Positions 1 to 7,997 of a stretch of DNA of 47,423 nucleotides are shown here, piece by piece. Under the pieces are notes generated by a model. The model saw nothing but the letters and a program-made list of their open reading frames with translations, ran no database searches and had not been told where the DNA came from. This stretch comes from an uncultured Granulosicoccaceae bacterium (GTDB taxonomy: Bacteria; Pseudomonadota; Gammaproteobacteria; Granulosicoccales; Granulosicoccaceae). Position 1 is the stretch's first letter. Each line of letters starts with the position of its first letter. The stretch is taken from positions 1 through 47,423 of the forward strand of contig CALLBO010000067.1 of assembly GCA_937998875.1 (NCBI GenBank), written 5' to 3'. The translations under genes and the position numbers were made by a program.

Positions 1-239
1 ATATTCGGCCAGATTTCCGCGTACTTGGCATTCAGATCCAGCCAGTATTGAATACCGTCGCCGGTATCATCAACTATCGCTTCAACCGGACATTCAGGCT
101 CGCAAACACCACAGTCAATGCACTCATCAGGGTGGATGACCAGCATGTTTTCACCCTCGTAAAAACAATCAACCGGACAGACCTCAACGCAATCCATATG
201 TTTGCACTTGATGCATTCTTCTTTAACGATGTAGGTCAA
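1..239 (-). CDS. fdxA: 7Fe ferredoxin (FdxA type), C-terminus cut by window edge
   Basis: Small electron carrier with one 3Fe-4S and one 4Fe-4S cluster. The minus-strand translation begins [17 protein letters not shown] and contains both cluster motifs: [14 protein letters not shown] near residues 9-22, and [12 protein letters not shown] near 40-51. It then runs into the conserved [14 protein letters not shown] tail, where the window ends, so the stop is not seen. The start is a TTG at 239-237. The frame offers no nearby ATG, and a purine-rich AGAGGG lies about 8 bases upstream. The family usually starts with ATG-ACC-TAC, so the TTG is a small departure. The gene is divergent from the CoA-transferase gene. 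Its redox partner cannot be told; the flavoprotein dehydrogenase 1.6 kb away is one possibility. Confidence 0.9.
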   Translation of the reverse strand, partial: MTYIVKEECIKCKHMDCVEVCPVDCFYEGENMLVIHPDECIDCGVCEPECPVEAIVDDTGDGIQYWLDLNAKYAEIWPN

Positions 240-409
240 AACCGGGGCCCTCTGGAAGTTGGTGTATGAATAGTGAGTTTTACTGGCAGCTTAATGGCAG
301 TCTGCGACACCACTGATCGTGTGCAAGCAGGTTCGTGGCATACAACCATCGAGTCTGCCTTCCGCTTATCAGTATACTGGCGATTATAAATGAATACCAC
401 GGAGCCCAT

Positions 410-1663
410 ATGGCCCAAGAATCACCACCGGCAGCAGCACTCGATCACTTGATCGTTCTGGACCTGACACGGATCCTGGCCGGCCCCTGGGCTTCGCAGG
501 TGCTGGCAGACCTCGGTGCTGATGTTATCAAGGTAGAGCATCCGGTAAACGGAGATGATACCCGCAGCTGGGGCCCGCCGTTCGTCAACGACAAACTGCC
601 ACCGGAAGGTCTTTCAGCGTACTTCTGCGGGGCAAACCGGAATAAAAAGTCACTTGCCCTCGACTTCGCCTCTGAGAAAGGTTCAGCGATTCTACGCCAA
701 CTCATCAAGCAGGCAGATGTGGTTATCGAAAATTATAAAGTTGGTGGGCTGCAAAAATATGGCCTGGATTACGAATCACTTAAACAGGAACAGCCGGGCT
801 TAATTTACTGCTCCATCACGGGCTTCGGCCAGACCGGCCCGTATGCCCATCGGGCAGGCTATGATTTTATTATTCAGGCCATGAGCGGCTTGATGAGTGT
901 TACCGGTCAGCCGCCTGAAACACCGGGTGATGAGCCCATGAAGATAGGCGTGGCGCTCACCGATATTATGACCGGCCTGTATGCCAGTACCGCAATACTC
1001 GCAGCAGTAGCACATCGTGATAAAACAGGATCAGGTCAACATATCGACATGAGTCTGATGGATGTATCGGTAGCGGCAATGGCTAATCAGGCAATGAACT
1101 ATCTGGTCAGCGGAAAGTCACCTACCCGCATGGGCAATGCACATCCGAATATTGTTCCTTATCAGGTATTTCCAACTGCGGATGGCCATCTGATCATCGC
1201 CGTGGGTAACGATAGGCAGTTCCATAGTTTGGTAAAAGTGCTTGATGCAGAGTCGCTAAGCAAAGACAAAAGGTATGCAACCAACAAAGACCGGGTAGCT
1301 AATCGCGAACAACTCATACCGGTTTTAACAGAGCTTACAAAAACACAATCCACAGCACACTGGGCGGCTGAGCTTGACCGCGCACAAGTACCTTACGGAC
1401 CCATCAACAACACCGAAGCCGTTTTTAACGATCCGCAGGTAATTGCACGGGAACTTGCGATAGAACTCGATCATCCGGTACACGGCAAAGTACCCGGGGT
1501 TGCATGCCCGGTTCGTTTTTCCGAAACACCGGCGCGCTACAACACTGCACCACCGTCTCTTGGGGCTGATACGCTTGAGATCCTGCAACAACGGTTAAAC
1601 CTGTCATCAGATGATTGCACTGCGCTGGTAGAAGCCGGTGTATGTAACATCGCGTCAGAATGA
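410..1663 (+). CDS. CaiB/BaiF (family III) CoA-transferase
   Basis: Transfers CoA between carboxylic acids; the substrate is unknown. The 417-residue protein has the family N-terminus (LDLTRILAGPWASQ near 17-30, then GADVIKVEHP near 36-45), the ENYKVGGLQKYGL segment near 107-119, and the GxxLTDIMTGLYA block. Asp185 in that block aligns with the catalytic Asp that carries the acyl-anhydride intermediate in formyl-CoA transferase. An earlier in-frame ATG exists at 335, but residues before 410 look unlike the family, and a GGAG sits 5 bases before ATG 410, so 410 is preferred. Length is normal. It precedes a DMGDH-like gene on the same strand with a 198-bp gap, so it is probably a separate transcription unit. 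Glutarate- or hydroxymethylglutarate-type CoA transfer is possible but cannot be settled here. Confidence 0.92.
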   Translation: MAQESPPAAALDHLIVLDLTRILAGPWASQVLADLGADVIKVEHPVNGDDTRSWGPPFVNDKLPPEGLSAYFCGANRNKKSLALDFASEKGSAILRQLIKQADVVIENYKVGGLQKYGLDYESLKQEQPGLIYCSITGFGQTGPYAHRAGYDFIIQAMSGLMSVTGQPPETPGDEPMKIGVALTDIMTGLYASTAILAAVAHRDKTGSGQHIDMSLMDVSVAAMANQAMNYLVSGKSPTRMGNAHPNIVPYQVFPTADGHLIIAVGNDRQFHSLVKVLDAESLSKDKRYATNKDRVANREQLIPVLTELTKTQSTAHWAAELDRAQVPYGPINNTEAVFNDPQVIARELAIELDHPVHGKVPGVACPVRFSETPARYNTAPPSLGADTLEILQQRLNLSSDDCTALVEAGVCNIASE

Positions 1664-1777
1664 GACAGCGTGAAATAATCTACCCTCGCACCTGAACTAT
1701 AGGCCGTATTCTGTGGCTCTGTCGCGTGCCGGAAAACGAGCGCCGCTGTGACCCCGAACAAAGGCGGTAAACCCAGC

Positions 1778-1804
1778 CAGGTGTGTAGAGACCAACAACA
1801 CCTG
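1778..1804. promoter_or_regulatory. inverted repeat, candidate operator before the DMGDH-like gene
   Basis: Perfect 7-bp arms CAGGTGT (1778-1784) and ACACCTG (1798-1804) are separated by 13 bp, so arm centres lie 20 bp or two helical turns apart. A TACAAT that could be a -10 hexamer follows at 1809-1814, and the start codon is at 1862. The palindrome would cover the -35 zone, as expected of a repressor or activator dimer site. No good -35 hexamer is visible. No regulator gene lies next to it. Confidence 0.35.
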
Positions 1805-1861
1805 CAGGTACAATTCCCTCATTAAGCCTGATACAGGCAGCCGTCAGAACAGGTCAGCAAC

Positions 1862-4429
1862 ATGGCAAAGTTTCCGTCAAAAGCAAAAGTCGTCATTATC
1901 GGCCAGGGTGGAATTGTAGGCGCATCCGTCGCCCATCATCTGATCGAGCGCGGGTGGGATGACATTGTCGGTATCGACAAATCTGCCGTCCCGACAGACA
2001 TCGGCTCAACTGCTCACGCATCAGATTTTTGCTATGCCACCGCGCATGATCAGATGACCTGCTACACCACCATGTACAGCATTGATTTTTTCGAAAAGCG
2101 CAGTCGCTATGAAAAAGTCGGTGGCCTTGAGGTCGCACGCGTTGGCGATGATGATCGTATGGCTGAGCTCAAACGTAAAGTCGCTTCCGGTAAAGCATTC
2201 GGCACCAATGCACGCATGATCAGCGCAGCAGAAGCCAACGAAAAAATGCCGCTGCTGGAAGAAGACATGATTCAGGGCGCACTATGGGATCCGGATGCAG
2301 GTCTGGTCACACCCCGCTCACAAGTCGTCACCGGTGAAATAGTAGAAGAAGCCGAGAAGACCGGCAAACTACAAGTCTTCGCCAATACACCCGCCACCGG
2401 CTTAAAGATAGAGAACGGAAAAATAGTTGGCGTTGAAACCCATCGTGGTTTTATAGAAGCAGAGTACGTTGTGGTGTGCGCAGGCCTATGGGGCAGACTC
2501 ATCGCCAACATGGCTGGTGAAGACTTACCGGTAATGCCGGTTGATCATCCGCTGTTATGGTTCGGCCCGTACGACAATTTCGCAGGCACAGGTAAAGACA
2601 TTGGTTACCCGTTATTGCGTGACCAGGGTAACTCTGCCTACCTGCGTGACACAGGTGATCCGAAGACTACCGAAGGTGGCATGATCGAATGGGGTTACTA
2701 TGAAGAGAAAGAACCGCGCATGTGTCACCCGCGTGATCTGCTCGAAAAAGAGGAGGCCAGACTCTCCCCTTCGCAACGTGATTTAGAGATGGATCAGATC
2801 ATGGAGCCCCTGGAGCGTGCCATTGAGTTAACCCCTATTCTCGGGGAACTCGGGTTTGATGAGAAACGATCTTTCAACGGACTGCTGCAGGTAACAGCAG
2901 ACGGCGGACCTTCAGTTGGTGAATCAGCTAATGTACGAGGACTTTGGTATGCAGTCTCAGTTTGGGTAAAAGACGGTCCAGGTACAGGCAAAGTGATTGC
3001 AGACTGGATGACAGACGGAAAGACAGAACTCGATCATAGTGGCATTGATGTGGCGCGTTACTACCCGTTTCAGCAGGAAGAACAGTACATCCATGATCGC
3101 TGCTATGAGACCGCGTTTAAAATATACAACCCTGCAGTCCACAATCGCGAGCCCTACACAAAAGGCCGCGGCATTCGACGCAGCCCTTTCTACGAGCGCG
3201 AAGAAGCACTTGGTGGTTACTTCATGGAAGCTGCTGGCTGGGAACGCGCACACGGCTATGCCAGCAACGAACATCTCATAGAAAAGTTCGGTGACAAAGT
3301 ACCGGTACGGGAGGCGGAATGGGATAACCGCCACTTCTTCAGGGTATCCAATGCAGAACATCTACAACTCAGTGCAGACGTTGGTATGGTGAACTTATCG
3401 CACTTTGCCATCATTGATGTCTCTGGCCCCGATGCAGAAGCCCTGATGGAATATGTTTGTGTTGCCAAAGTGGGCGGTGATACACCAGCAGGCAAAGGTA
3501 TCTACACACACTTTCTTGATCATGCCGGCGGTGTCAGAGCAGACCTTACTGTTATACGCATGGCGGATGATCACTTCAGAGTCATGGATGGTGGCGATTC
3601 AGGTGCACGAGATCTGGTATGGCTCAAACGAATCAGTGAAGACTACAACTTCAACAATGTCACCATAGAAGATAAAACCACTGCGTATGCCTGCCTGGGT
3701 CTCTGGGGTCCAAACGCCCGCGCGACCCTGGAGAAAGTTGTCGCAGAGCCAGCTGCACTAAGCAATGAGAACTTTCCGTTTGTGACCGTTAAAACGCTCG
3801 ACATCAATGGCGTTAACGTTGCGGCATTCAGAATATCCTACGTTGGAGAACAGGGCTGGGAACTTCACTTTAAATATGAAGACGGCCTGACCGTATGGGA
3901 TGCACTTGCAGAGCAGAACGTAACACCCATTGGAGTAGAAACCTACGCCAATAGCAGACGCCTTGAAAAAAGTCTGCGACTGCAAAACGCTGATCTTTTA
4001 ACCGAATACAACCTGTACGAAGCTGATCTGGCACGCCCTAAAGTTAAAGCTGCAGACTTCCACGGCAAAGCGGCTCATCTGGCTTTTCGTGAACGCGAAC
4101 ATCAGCCCGCCTACCTTTGCACCCTGACCATGATAAACAACGTCGACTCCGCAGGTATTGCGAGGTACCCGGTCGGTACCAGCCCGATAGTAGATCCCGA
4201 AACCGGTAACAGCCTCATTGACAGCCAGGGCAGACGATCATTCATCACCAGTATTGCCTACGGGCCGACAATCGGTAAGAACATCGCCCTCGCCTATCTG
4301 CCCTATGAGTACTGTCAGGCAGGACGTGAGTTACAAATGGAGTATTTCGGTGAGCCCTATGCTTTAAAGGTAGAAGGTGTCGGCTACAAACCTTTGTATG
4401 ATCCCGAAAATCTGTTACCCAAAAGTTAA
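1862..4429 (+). CDS. FAD-dependent dehydrogenase fused to GcvT (dimethylglycine/sarcosine dehydrogenase-like)
   Basis: Probably oxidatively demethylates an N-methylated amino acid such as dimethylglycine or sarcosine, passing the one-carbon unit to tetrahydrofolate. The 855-residue cytoplasmic protein starts with a Rossmann FAD motif (VVIIGQGGIVGASVAHHL, 10-27). His52 in STAHASDF aligns with the histidine that binds FAD covalently in mammalian DMGDH (STWHAAGL). The oxidoreductase domain runs to about 370 (WVKDGPGTGKVIADWM). A linker domain follows to about 440, then the GcvT folate-binding domain (about 440-720, with NLSHFAIIDVSGPDA and SYVGEQGWELHF) and a GcvT C-terminal barrel (about 740-850). 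Length matches the family. No signal peptide. It is followed after 87 bp by a gamma-glutamyl-amine ligase, which suggests joint use of methylated amines. The exact substrate cannot be read from sequence. Confidence 0.9.
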   Translation: MAKFPSKAKVVIIGQGGIVGASVAHHLIERGWDDIVGIDKSAVPTDIGSTAHASDFCYATAHDQMTCYTTMYSIDFFEKRSRYEKVGGLEVARVGDDDRMAELKRKVASGKAFGTNARMISAAEANEKMPLLEEDMIQGALWDPDAGLVTPRSQVVTGEIVEEAEKTGKLQVFANTPATGLKIENGKIVGVETHRGFIEAEYVVVCAGLWGRLIANMAGEDLPVMPVDHPLLWFGPYDNFAGTGKDIGYPLLRDQGNSAYLRDTGDPKTTEGGMIEWGYYEEKEPRMCHPRDLLEKEEARLSPSQRDLEMDQIMEPLERAIELTPILGELGFDEKRSFNGLLQVTADGGPSVGESANVRGLWYAVSVWVKDGPGTGKVIADWMTDGKTELDHSGIDVARYYPFQQEEQYIHDRCYETAFKIYNPAVHNREPYTKGRGIRRSPFYEREEALGGYFMEAAGWERAHGYASNEHLIEKFGDKVPVREAEWDNRHFFRVSNAEHLQLSADVGMVNLSHFAIIDVSGPDAEALMEYVCVAKVGGDTPAGKGIYTHFLDHAGGVRADLTVIRMADDHFRVMDGGDSGARDLVWLKRISEDYNFNNVTIEDKTTAYACLGLWGPNARATLEKVVAEPAALSNENFPFVTVKTLDINGVNVAAFRISYVGEQGWELHFKYEDGLTVWDALAEQNVTPIGVETYANSRRLEKSLRLQNADLLTEYNLYEADLARPKVKAADFHGKAAHLAFREREHQPAYLCTLTMINNVDSAGIARYPVGTSPIVDPETGNSLIDSQGRRSFITSIAYGPTIGKNIALAYLPYEYCQAGRELQMEYFGEPYALKVEGVGYKPLYDPENLLPKS

Positions 4430-4516
4430 GCCTGGCGGGTCGTCATATAAGTGCGTACAAACTTATGGAACAACCCGCTGGCTATGTTATGAAGAACTCG
4501 CTATGAGCACCTGGGC

Positions 4517-5869
4517 ATGACTACCTCAGCACGATTCATCGATACCCTGTTGCTCGATCTGCAAGGGCGTGTACGCAGCAAGCGTTTACTAGTTTCGATG
4601 AAGGGAAAACTGCTTGAGGGCCAAACCCGGCTGCCGCTTTCAACACTTGCTCAGGATATCTACGGGGAGGATGGTGAAGCGCTAACGGGTATCGGGCTGG
4701 TCAACGGTGATCCAGATGGTATCTGCCTGCCGATAGAACGCACCATTGCAGTACAACCCTGGTACCCCGACGCAGAACAGGTAATCATATCGCTGATTGA
4801 TCCGGATGATAACCAGCGCGATAAGCTCAGCCCTTACGACTCTCGGGGTCAGCTAAGTGCTCAGGTAGAAAAGCTAGCTTCCCTCGGCCTCAGAGCCACC
4901 GTGGCGCTGGAACTTGAGTTCTATCTACTCGACGGCAGCACCCGTAATCAAGGAAAGCCGGTTGTACCGGAATGCCTTCGTATCGCCGGTGAACCAAACG
5001 ACCTGCAGCTCTATGATCCCCGGATTCTTGATCGCATGGAACCGGTGCTTACCCGAATACATGACTGGTCAGACGCACTTGGCATACCGGCCGAGACCAC
5101 CATTGCCGAATTCGGGCCCGGCCAGTTCGAGATCAACCTCAGACATAGAAGTGATGCACTGCAGGCTGCAGACGATGCCGTGATATTTCGCAGAATAGTA
5201 GACAGAGCAGCACAGGCATCCGGGCTCATCGCAAGCTTTATGGCGAAGCCATGGACACAACATGGTGGCTCCGGACAGCACGTGCATCTGAGTATCATCG
5301 ATAAAAACGGCAACAACCTGTTTGATGCTGTCAAAAATGAAACCGGTAAACATGGAATCGCAGCCAACCTTGAACATGCCATTGCCGGACTACTGAATAC
5401 CATGCCGGATGCGCAGCTTATCTTTGCACCACACGGCAATTCCTATCGTCGCATCGTACCGGGATCATTTGCACCACATCGCGTTGACTGGGGCTTTGAT
5501 CACCGTGCGGCAGCGATACGGATACCGGAGACGAATGGCAGCAACGCACGCCTTGAGCATCGGGTAGCAGGCAGCGATGCGAACCCCTATCTATTACTCA
5601 GTGCGCTACTCGGTGGTGTGTGCAAAGGCATCTCCGACAAAACGGAGCTGTCTGTAGACCCGTTATTACCAGGGAAAGAATCTCCGGGAGCACGCCTGAC
5701 GCACGACTGGCTAACTGCCGCACATCGGTTCGGGGCATCATCAGCCATGAAAGACATCTTCGGCAATCAGATGATCAGCACTTTCTCTGCAGTCAAAGTA
5801 AATGAAGCAGAGGAATTTCTCGCCCGTGTCGGTTCAGTTGACTGGGATATCTATCTGTCTCGAATATAA
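4517..5869 (+). CDS. glutamine synthetase-family gamma-glutamyl-amine ligase (PuuA-like)
   Basis: ATP-dependent ligase joining glutamate to ammonia or an amine. The 450-residue protein resembles E. coli PuuA (gamma-glutamylputrescine synthetase) along its length: IDTLLLDLQGRVRSKRL at the N-terminus, the metal-binding VALELEFYLLD block, EFGPGQFEINL, the MAKPW...GSGQHVHLSI ATP/metal block, HGNSYRRIVPGSF, and RLEHRVAGSDANPYL. The Tyr-adenylylation region of true GlnA is not evident. An ATG at 4503 reads only five codons before a stop, so 4517 is the start; its ribosome binding site is weak. It lies downstream of the DMGDH-like gene, fitting amine catabolism. Putrescine, methylamine or ethanolamine-type substrates are all possible. 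Confidence 0.88.
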   Translation: MTTSARFIDTLLLDLQGRVRSKRLLVSMKGKLLEGQTRLPLSTLAQDIYGEDGEALTGIGLVNGDPDGICLPIERTIAVQPWYPDAEQVIISLIDPDDNQRDKLSPYDSRGQLSAQVEKLASLGLRATVALELEFYLLDGSTRNQGKPVVPECLRIAGEPNDLQLYDPRILDRMEPVLTRIHDWSDALGIPAETTIAEFGPGQFEINLRHRSDALQAADDAVIFRRIVDRAAQASGLIASFMAKPWTQHGGSGQHVHLSIIDKNGNNLFDAVKNETGKHGIAANLEHAIAGLLNTMPDAQLIFAPHGNSYRRIVPGSFAPHRVDWGFDHRAAAIRIPETNGSNARLEHRVAGSDANPYLLLSALLGGVCKGISDKTELSVDPLLPGKESPGARLTHDWLTAAHRFGASSAMKDIFGNQMISTFSAVKVNEAEEFLARVGSVDWDIYLSRI

Positions 5870-5886
5870 AAAGCTCACCGGGTCTG

Positions 5887-6270
5887 TTATTCATCGAACA
5901 AAAGCTGAGAGCCTTTCAGTAGATCGAAGGCCTGAGGCTCAGTAGTTCCGGTACTACTCACCCAGTAATAAACGCCATCTTTGACCGTGATACTGAAGCC
6001 AGCACCCCAGTCTGATCTTTCCCACCAGCTTTCATAGTGATTTCGCTCACGATTCACGCGCCATCTACCGAGAGAGGATCTTTGTCCTTGCTGTGCATAT
6101 ATAGTCTGTCCGTCTTCGTTAAAGTACTGTCTATACTCGTGGTCAATCCAGGTACCGACTGCCGTATTGCCAGACAGAAGCTCTATGATTTCTGCAGCGC
6201 TAAGTGTTTTGTCTATGCTTAATGCTAGACCCGGAACTATCATCAGCACAGTAAAAACAAGTTTTTTCAT
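5887..6270 (-). CDS. small secreted protein of unknown function
   Basis: 127 residues. The ORF is open further upstream, but MKKLVFTVLMIVPGLALS at 6270 is a clear signal peptide start, preceded by GAGAATG, so I take that start. The mature part begins with TLSAAEIIELLSGNTAVGTW and contains YFNEDGQTIY, GRWRV, WWERSDWGAGFSI and YYWVSSTG. This 'AEI..LLSGNT..G....YF..DG....G.W' pattern recurs in small periplasmic proteins of proteobacteria, but I cannot name a function. It is convergent with the ligase gene (17-bp gap, no terminator seen) and divergent from the aminotransferase gene. Confidence 0.75.
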   Translation of the reverse strand: MKKLVFTVLMIVPGLALSIDKTLSAAEIIELLSGNTAVGTWIDHEYRQYFNEDGQTIYAQQGQRSSLGRWRVNRERNHYESWWERSDWGAGFSITVKDGVYYWVSSTGTTEPQAFDLLKGSQLLFDE

Positions 6271-6392
6271 GATAACATTCTCACTATAGATCTTCCGATT
6301 AGTCACAACGGTTGCCCGGGAGTTCCCGCTGACAATTCGCTTTCTGCAGTGATACCTTATAGGCGACTCAATAAACTGAGCGAACTCTCCTG

Positions 6393-7529
6393 ATGTTATT
6401 AAACAAAAACCTGTTTGAAGGTCTGAATAATGTAGTGCACCTGAGTGCCGGCGGTGAAACTCCGATGCTGCACTCCCATCGCGATGCATTTGAGCAGTTC
6501 ATGCAAGACAAAGCACGGGGTGAGCGGGCGCGGGAACTGATCCATGAGAAAATGCTGGAAACTCGCGCGCAATGTGGTGACCTGTTCGGTGTAGACTCCT
6601 CAGAGATTTCATTTATATCCTCTACGTCAGAAGGCATCAATATCGTTGCCTACGGACTTGACTGGAAGCTGGGAGACAACGTCGTCATAGCTGATGTTGA
6701 GTTCGGCTCCGGCGTATACCCATGGACGCTGTTAAAACAAAAAGGAGTTGAAATAAAAGTCGTCCGTCATAAAGACTGGCAGGTATCGATCAGTGACATA
6801 GAAGAGCAGATTGACTCACGCACCCGGCTGGTACTGATGAGTCATGTCAGCATGTTTACCGGCCAGCGTATTCAGTTACAAGCGCTTGCCAATGCAGTAC
6901 ATGACCGTGGTGCGCTGTTAATACTGGATGCTACACACTCAGCAGGCGTTGTTCCGGTTGATGCATCTTGTGCCGATGTTGTAATCACCAGTTGCTACAA
7001 ATGGTTGCTCGGCACGCATGGTACTGCCATATTTTACTGGAACCGGGAAACACTGCCGGAGTTAAACGCACCATTTCTCGGCTGGGCCAGCGCTGCCAGT
7101 GCCGGTGGCTGGAAAGAACCGCTGGAACTCACACAACATCAGGACGGTATGAAGTTCATGCCTGCCAATCCGAATTATCTGGGCATCTATATACTGAATA
7201 ATGCTTTAGAAAATCTGCTGCCACTCGGTCATGAAGCGGTAGAGCAGCACGCACTTTCACTTACCGGTCGATTGCGGGAAGGCATTACGAAACTTGATCT
7301 TGGACGGCTTAAGATGTCCATAATGACCGCAGAGCCGGCGGATGATCGCGCAGGCAACATCTGCATCATGTCTGATCGTGTTGACGAACTATCAGCAGAA
7401 ATGAGAAAACGCGGTGTACTGGTTTGGGGCACCTACGGCAGTGACTCACGACTGCGGATATCAGCACATGTTTATAACGATGAATCTGATATTGATGCCT
7501 GTCTGGAGGCACTGGGCAGCCTCAATTGA
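6393..7529 (+). CDS. class V aminotransferase-fold PLP enzyme
   Basis: PLP-dependent enzyme of the cysteine desulfurase/isopenicillin N epimerase-like branch. 378 residues. Visible landmarks are SFISSTSEGINIVAYGL (73-89, phosphate loop region), LILDATHSAGVVPVD (176-190, with the cofactor-binding Asp179 and His182), and TSCYKWLLGTHG (199-210), where Lys203 is the Schiff-base lysine. The C-terminal SDSRLRISAHVYN is typical of the fold. No catalytic cysteine loop of a true NifS/IscS is obvious. Substrate unknown. It could act on an amino acid in the amine catabolic neighbourhood. It is followed by a small secreted protein after 20 bp. Confidence 0.85.
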   Translation: MLLNKNLFEGLNNVVHLSAGGETPMLHSHRDAFEQFMQDKARGERARELIHEKMLETRAQCGDLFGVDSSEISFISSTSEGINIVAYGLDWKLGDNVVIADVEFGSGVYPWTLLKQKGVEIKVVRHKDWQVSISDIEEQIDSRTRLVLMSHVSMFTGQRIQLQALANAVHDRGALLILDATHSAGVVPVDASCADVVITSCYKWLLGTHGTAIFYWNRETLPELNAPFLGWASAASAGGWKEPLELTQHQDGMKFMPANPNYLGIYILNNALENLLPLGHEAVEQHALSLTGRLREGITKLDLGRLKMSIMTAEPADDRAGNICIMSDRVDELSAEMRKRGVLVWGTYGSDSRLRISAHVYNDESDIDACLEALGSLN

Positions 7530-7549
7530 GTATTTTCGAATCAATACAT

Positions 7550-7933
7550 ATGAAGCTGTTACTGACAATATTCCTGCTCACGTTCTCATCTAGTGTACTG
7601 GCAGAGTGGATTGAGTTTTCGACCAGAGCGAATGGTGATGTTTATTTTTTTGACAACTCGCGAGTTGAAAAGAAAGGCAACGAAATTAGCGTTTGGACCA
7701 GAGTCAGATACAAGACGTCGGTGATGGCTGCGTCGAGCTACCAAAGCCTTCTAAAATTAGACTGCAGTGAGAATTCAGAAACTATATTACAAAGTACTTT
7801 TTTCACTGATAGCGACTTTTTTGAAAGTAGATGCCATATTTTCGTAGGGGGGCATAAGCGTCAGCGCATCCACCATAATGACGCAACGAGCGCTCCGAAC
7901 TTACAGTTAACTAAGATGCCAAAAATTGACTAG
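7550..7933 (+). CDS. surface-adhesin E-like secreted protein, 3' end replaced by repeat element
   Basis: MKLLLTIFLLTFSSSVLA is a signal peptide; an upstream TTG at 7526 is less convincing. The mature start EWIEFSTRANGDVYFFDNSRV and the SVWTRVRYKT segment resemble the surface-adhesin protein E domain of small Neisseria/Haemophilus-type secreted proteins, which has a W..... DVYFD...I......VWT pattern and a later DC motif (here LKLDCSENS). The family normally continues to a tryptophan/proline segment and a final cysteine. Here the reading frame instead enters the palindromic repeat at about residue 94 (RCHIFVGGHKRQRIHH), and the last roughly 35 residues are repeat-encoded. The gene is therefore probably a truncated remnant or an accidental fusion. 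Function is not established. Confidence 0.6.
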   Translation: MKLLLTIFLLTFSSSVLAEWIEFSTRANGDVYFFDNSRVEKKGNEISVWTRVRYKTSVMAASSYQSLLKLDCSENSETILQSTFFTDSDFFESRCHIFVGGHKRQRIHHNDATSAPNLQLTKMPKID

Positions 7934-7990
7934 AAAATTGCACATCTGACGTGCTGCACATTGGTGAATGCGCAAGCTTATCCCCCTACG
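7843..7990. repeat. palindromic repeat element, single copy (MITE-like)
   Basis: The left arm at 7843-7875 starts CGTAGGGGGGCATAAGCG and ends GCGCATCCACCA. The right arm at 7961-7990 reads TTGGTGAATGCGCAAGC then TTATCCCCCTACG. The arms are imperfect inverted repeats about 31-33 bp long around an 85-bp core. The core (GAACTTACAGTTAA... and TGACGTGCTGCACATTGG) matches the core of the last element of the tandem array at 18509-18646, more than 10 kb away. A longer shared left flank, GATGCCAT-T-rich, extends to about 7830. The element has no coding capacity of its own. It fills the gap between the adhesin-like gene and the TPR gene. No clear target-site duplication is visible. Confidence 0.85.
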
Positions 7991-7997
7991 AGGATGC

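Noticed and set aside
2957..3361. 134-residue minus-strand ORF
   Set aside because: Lies wholly inside the DMGDH-like gene in another frame.
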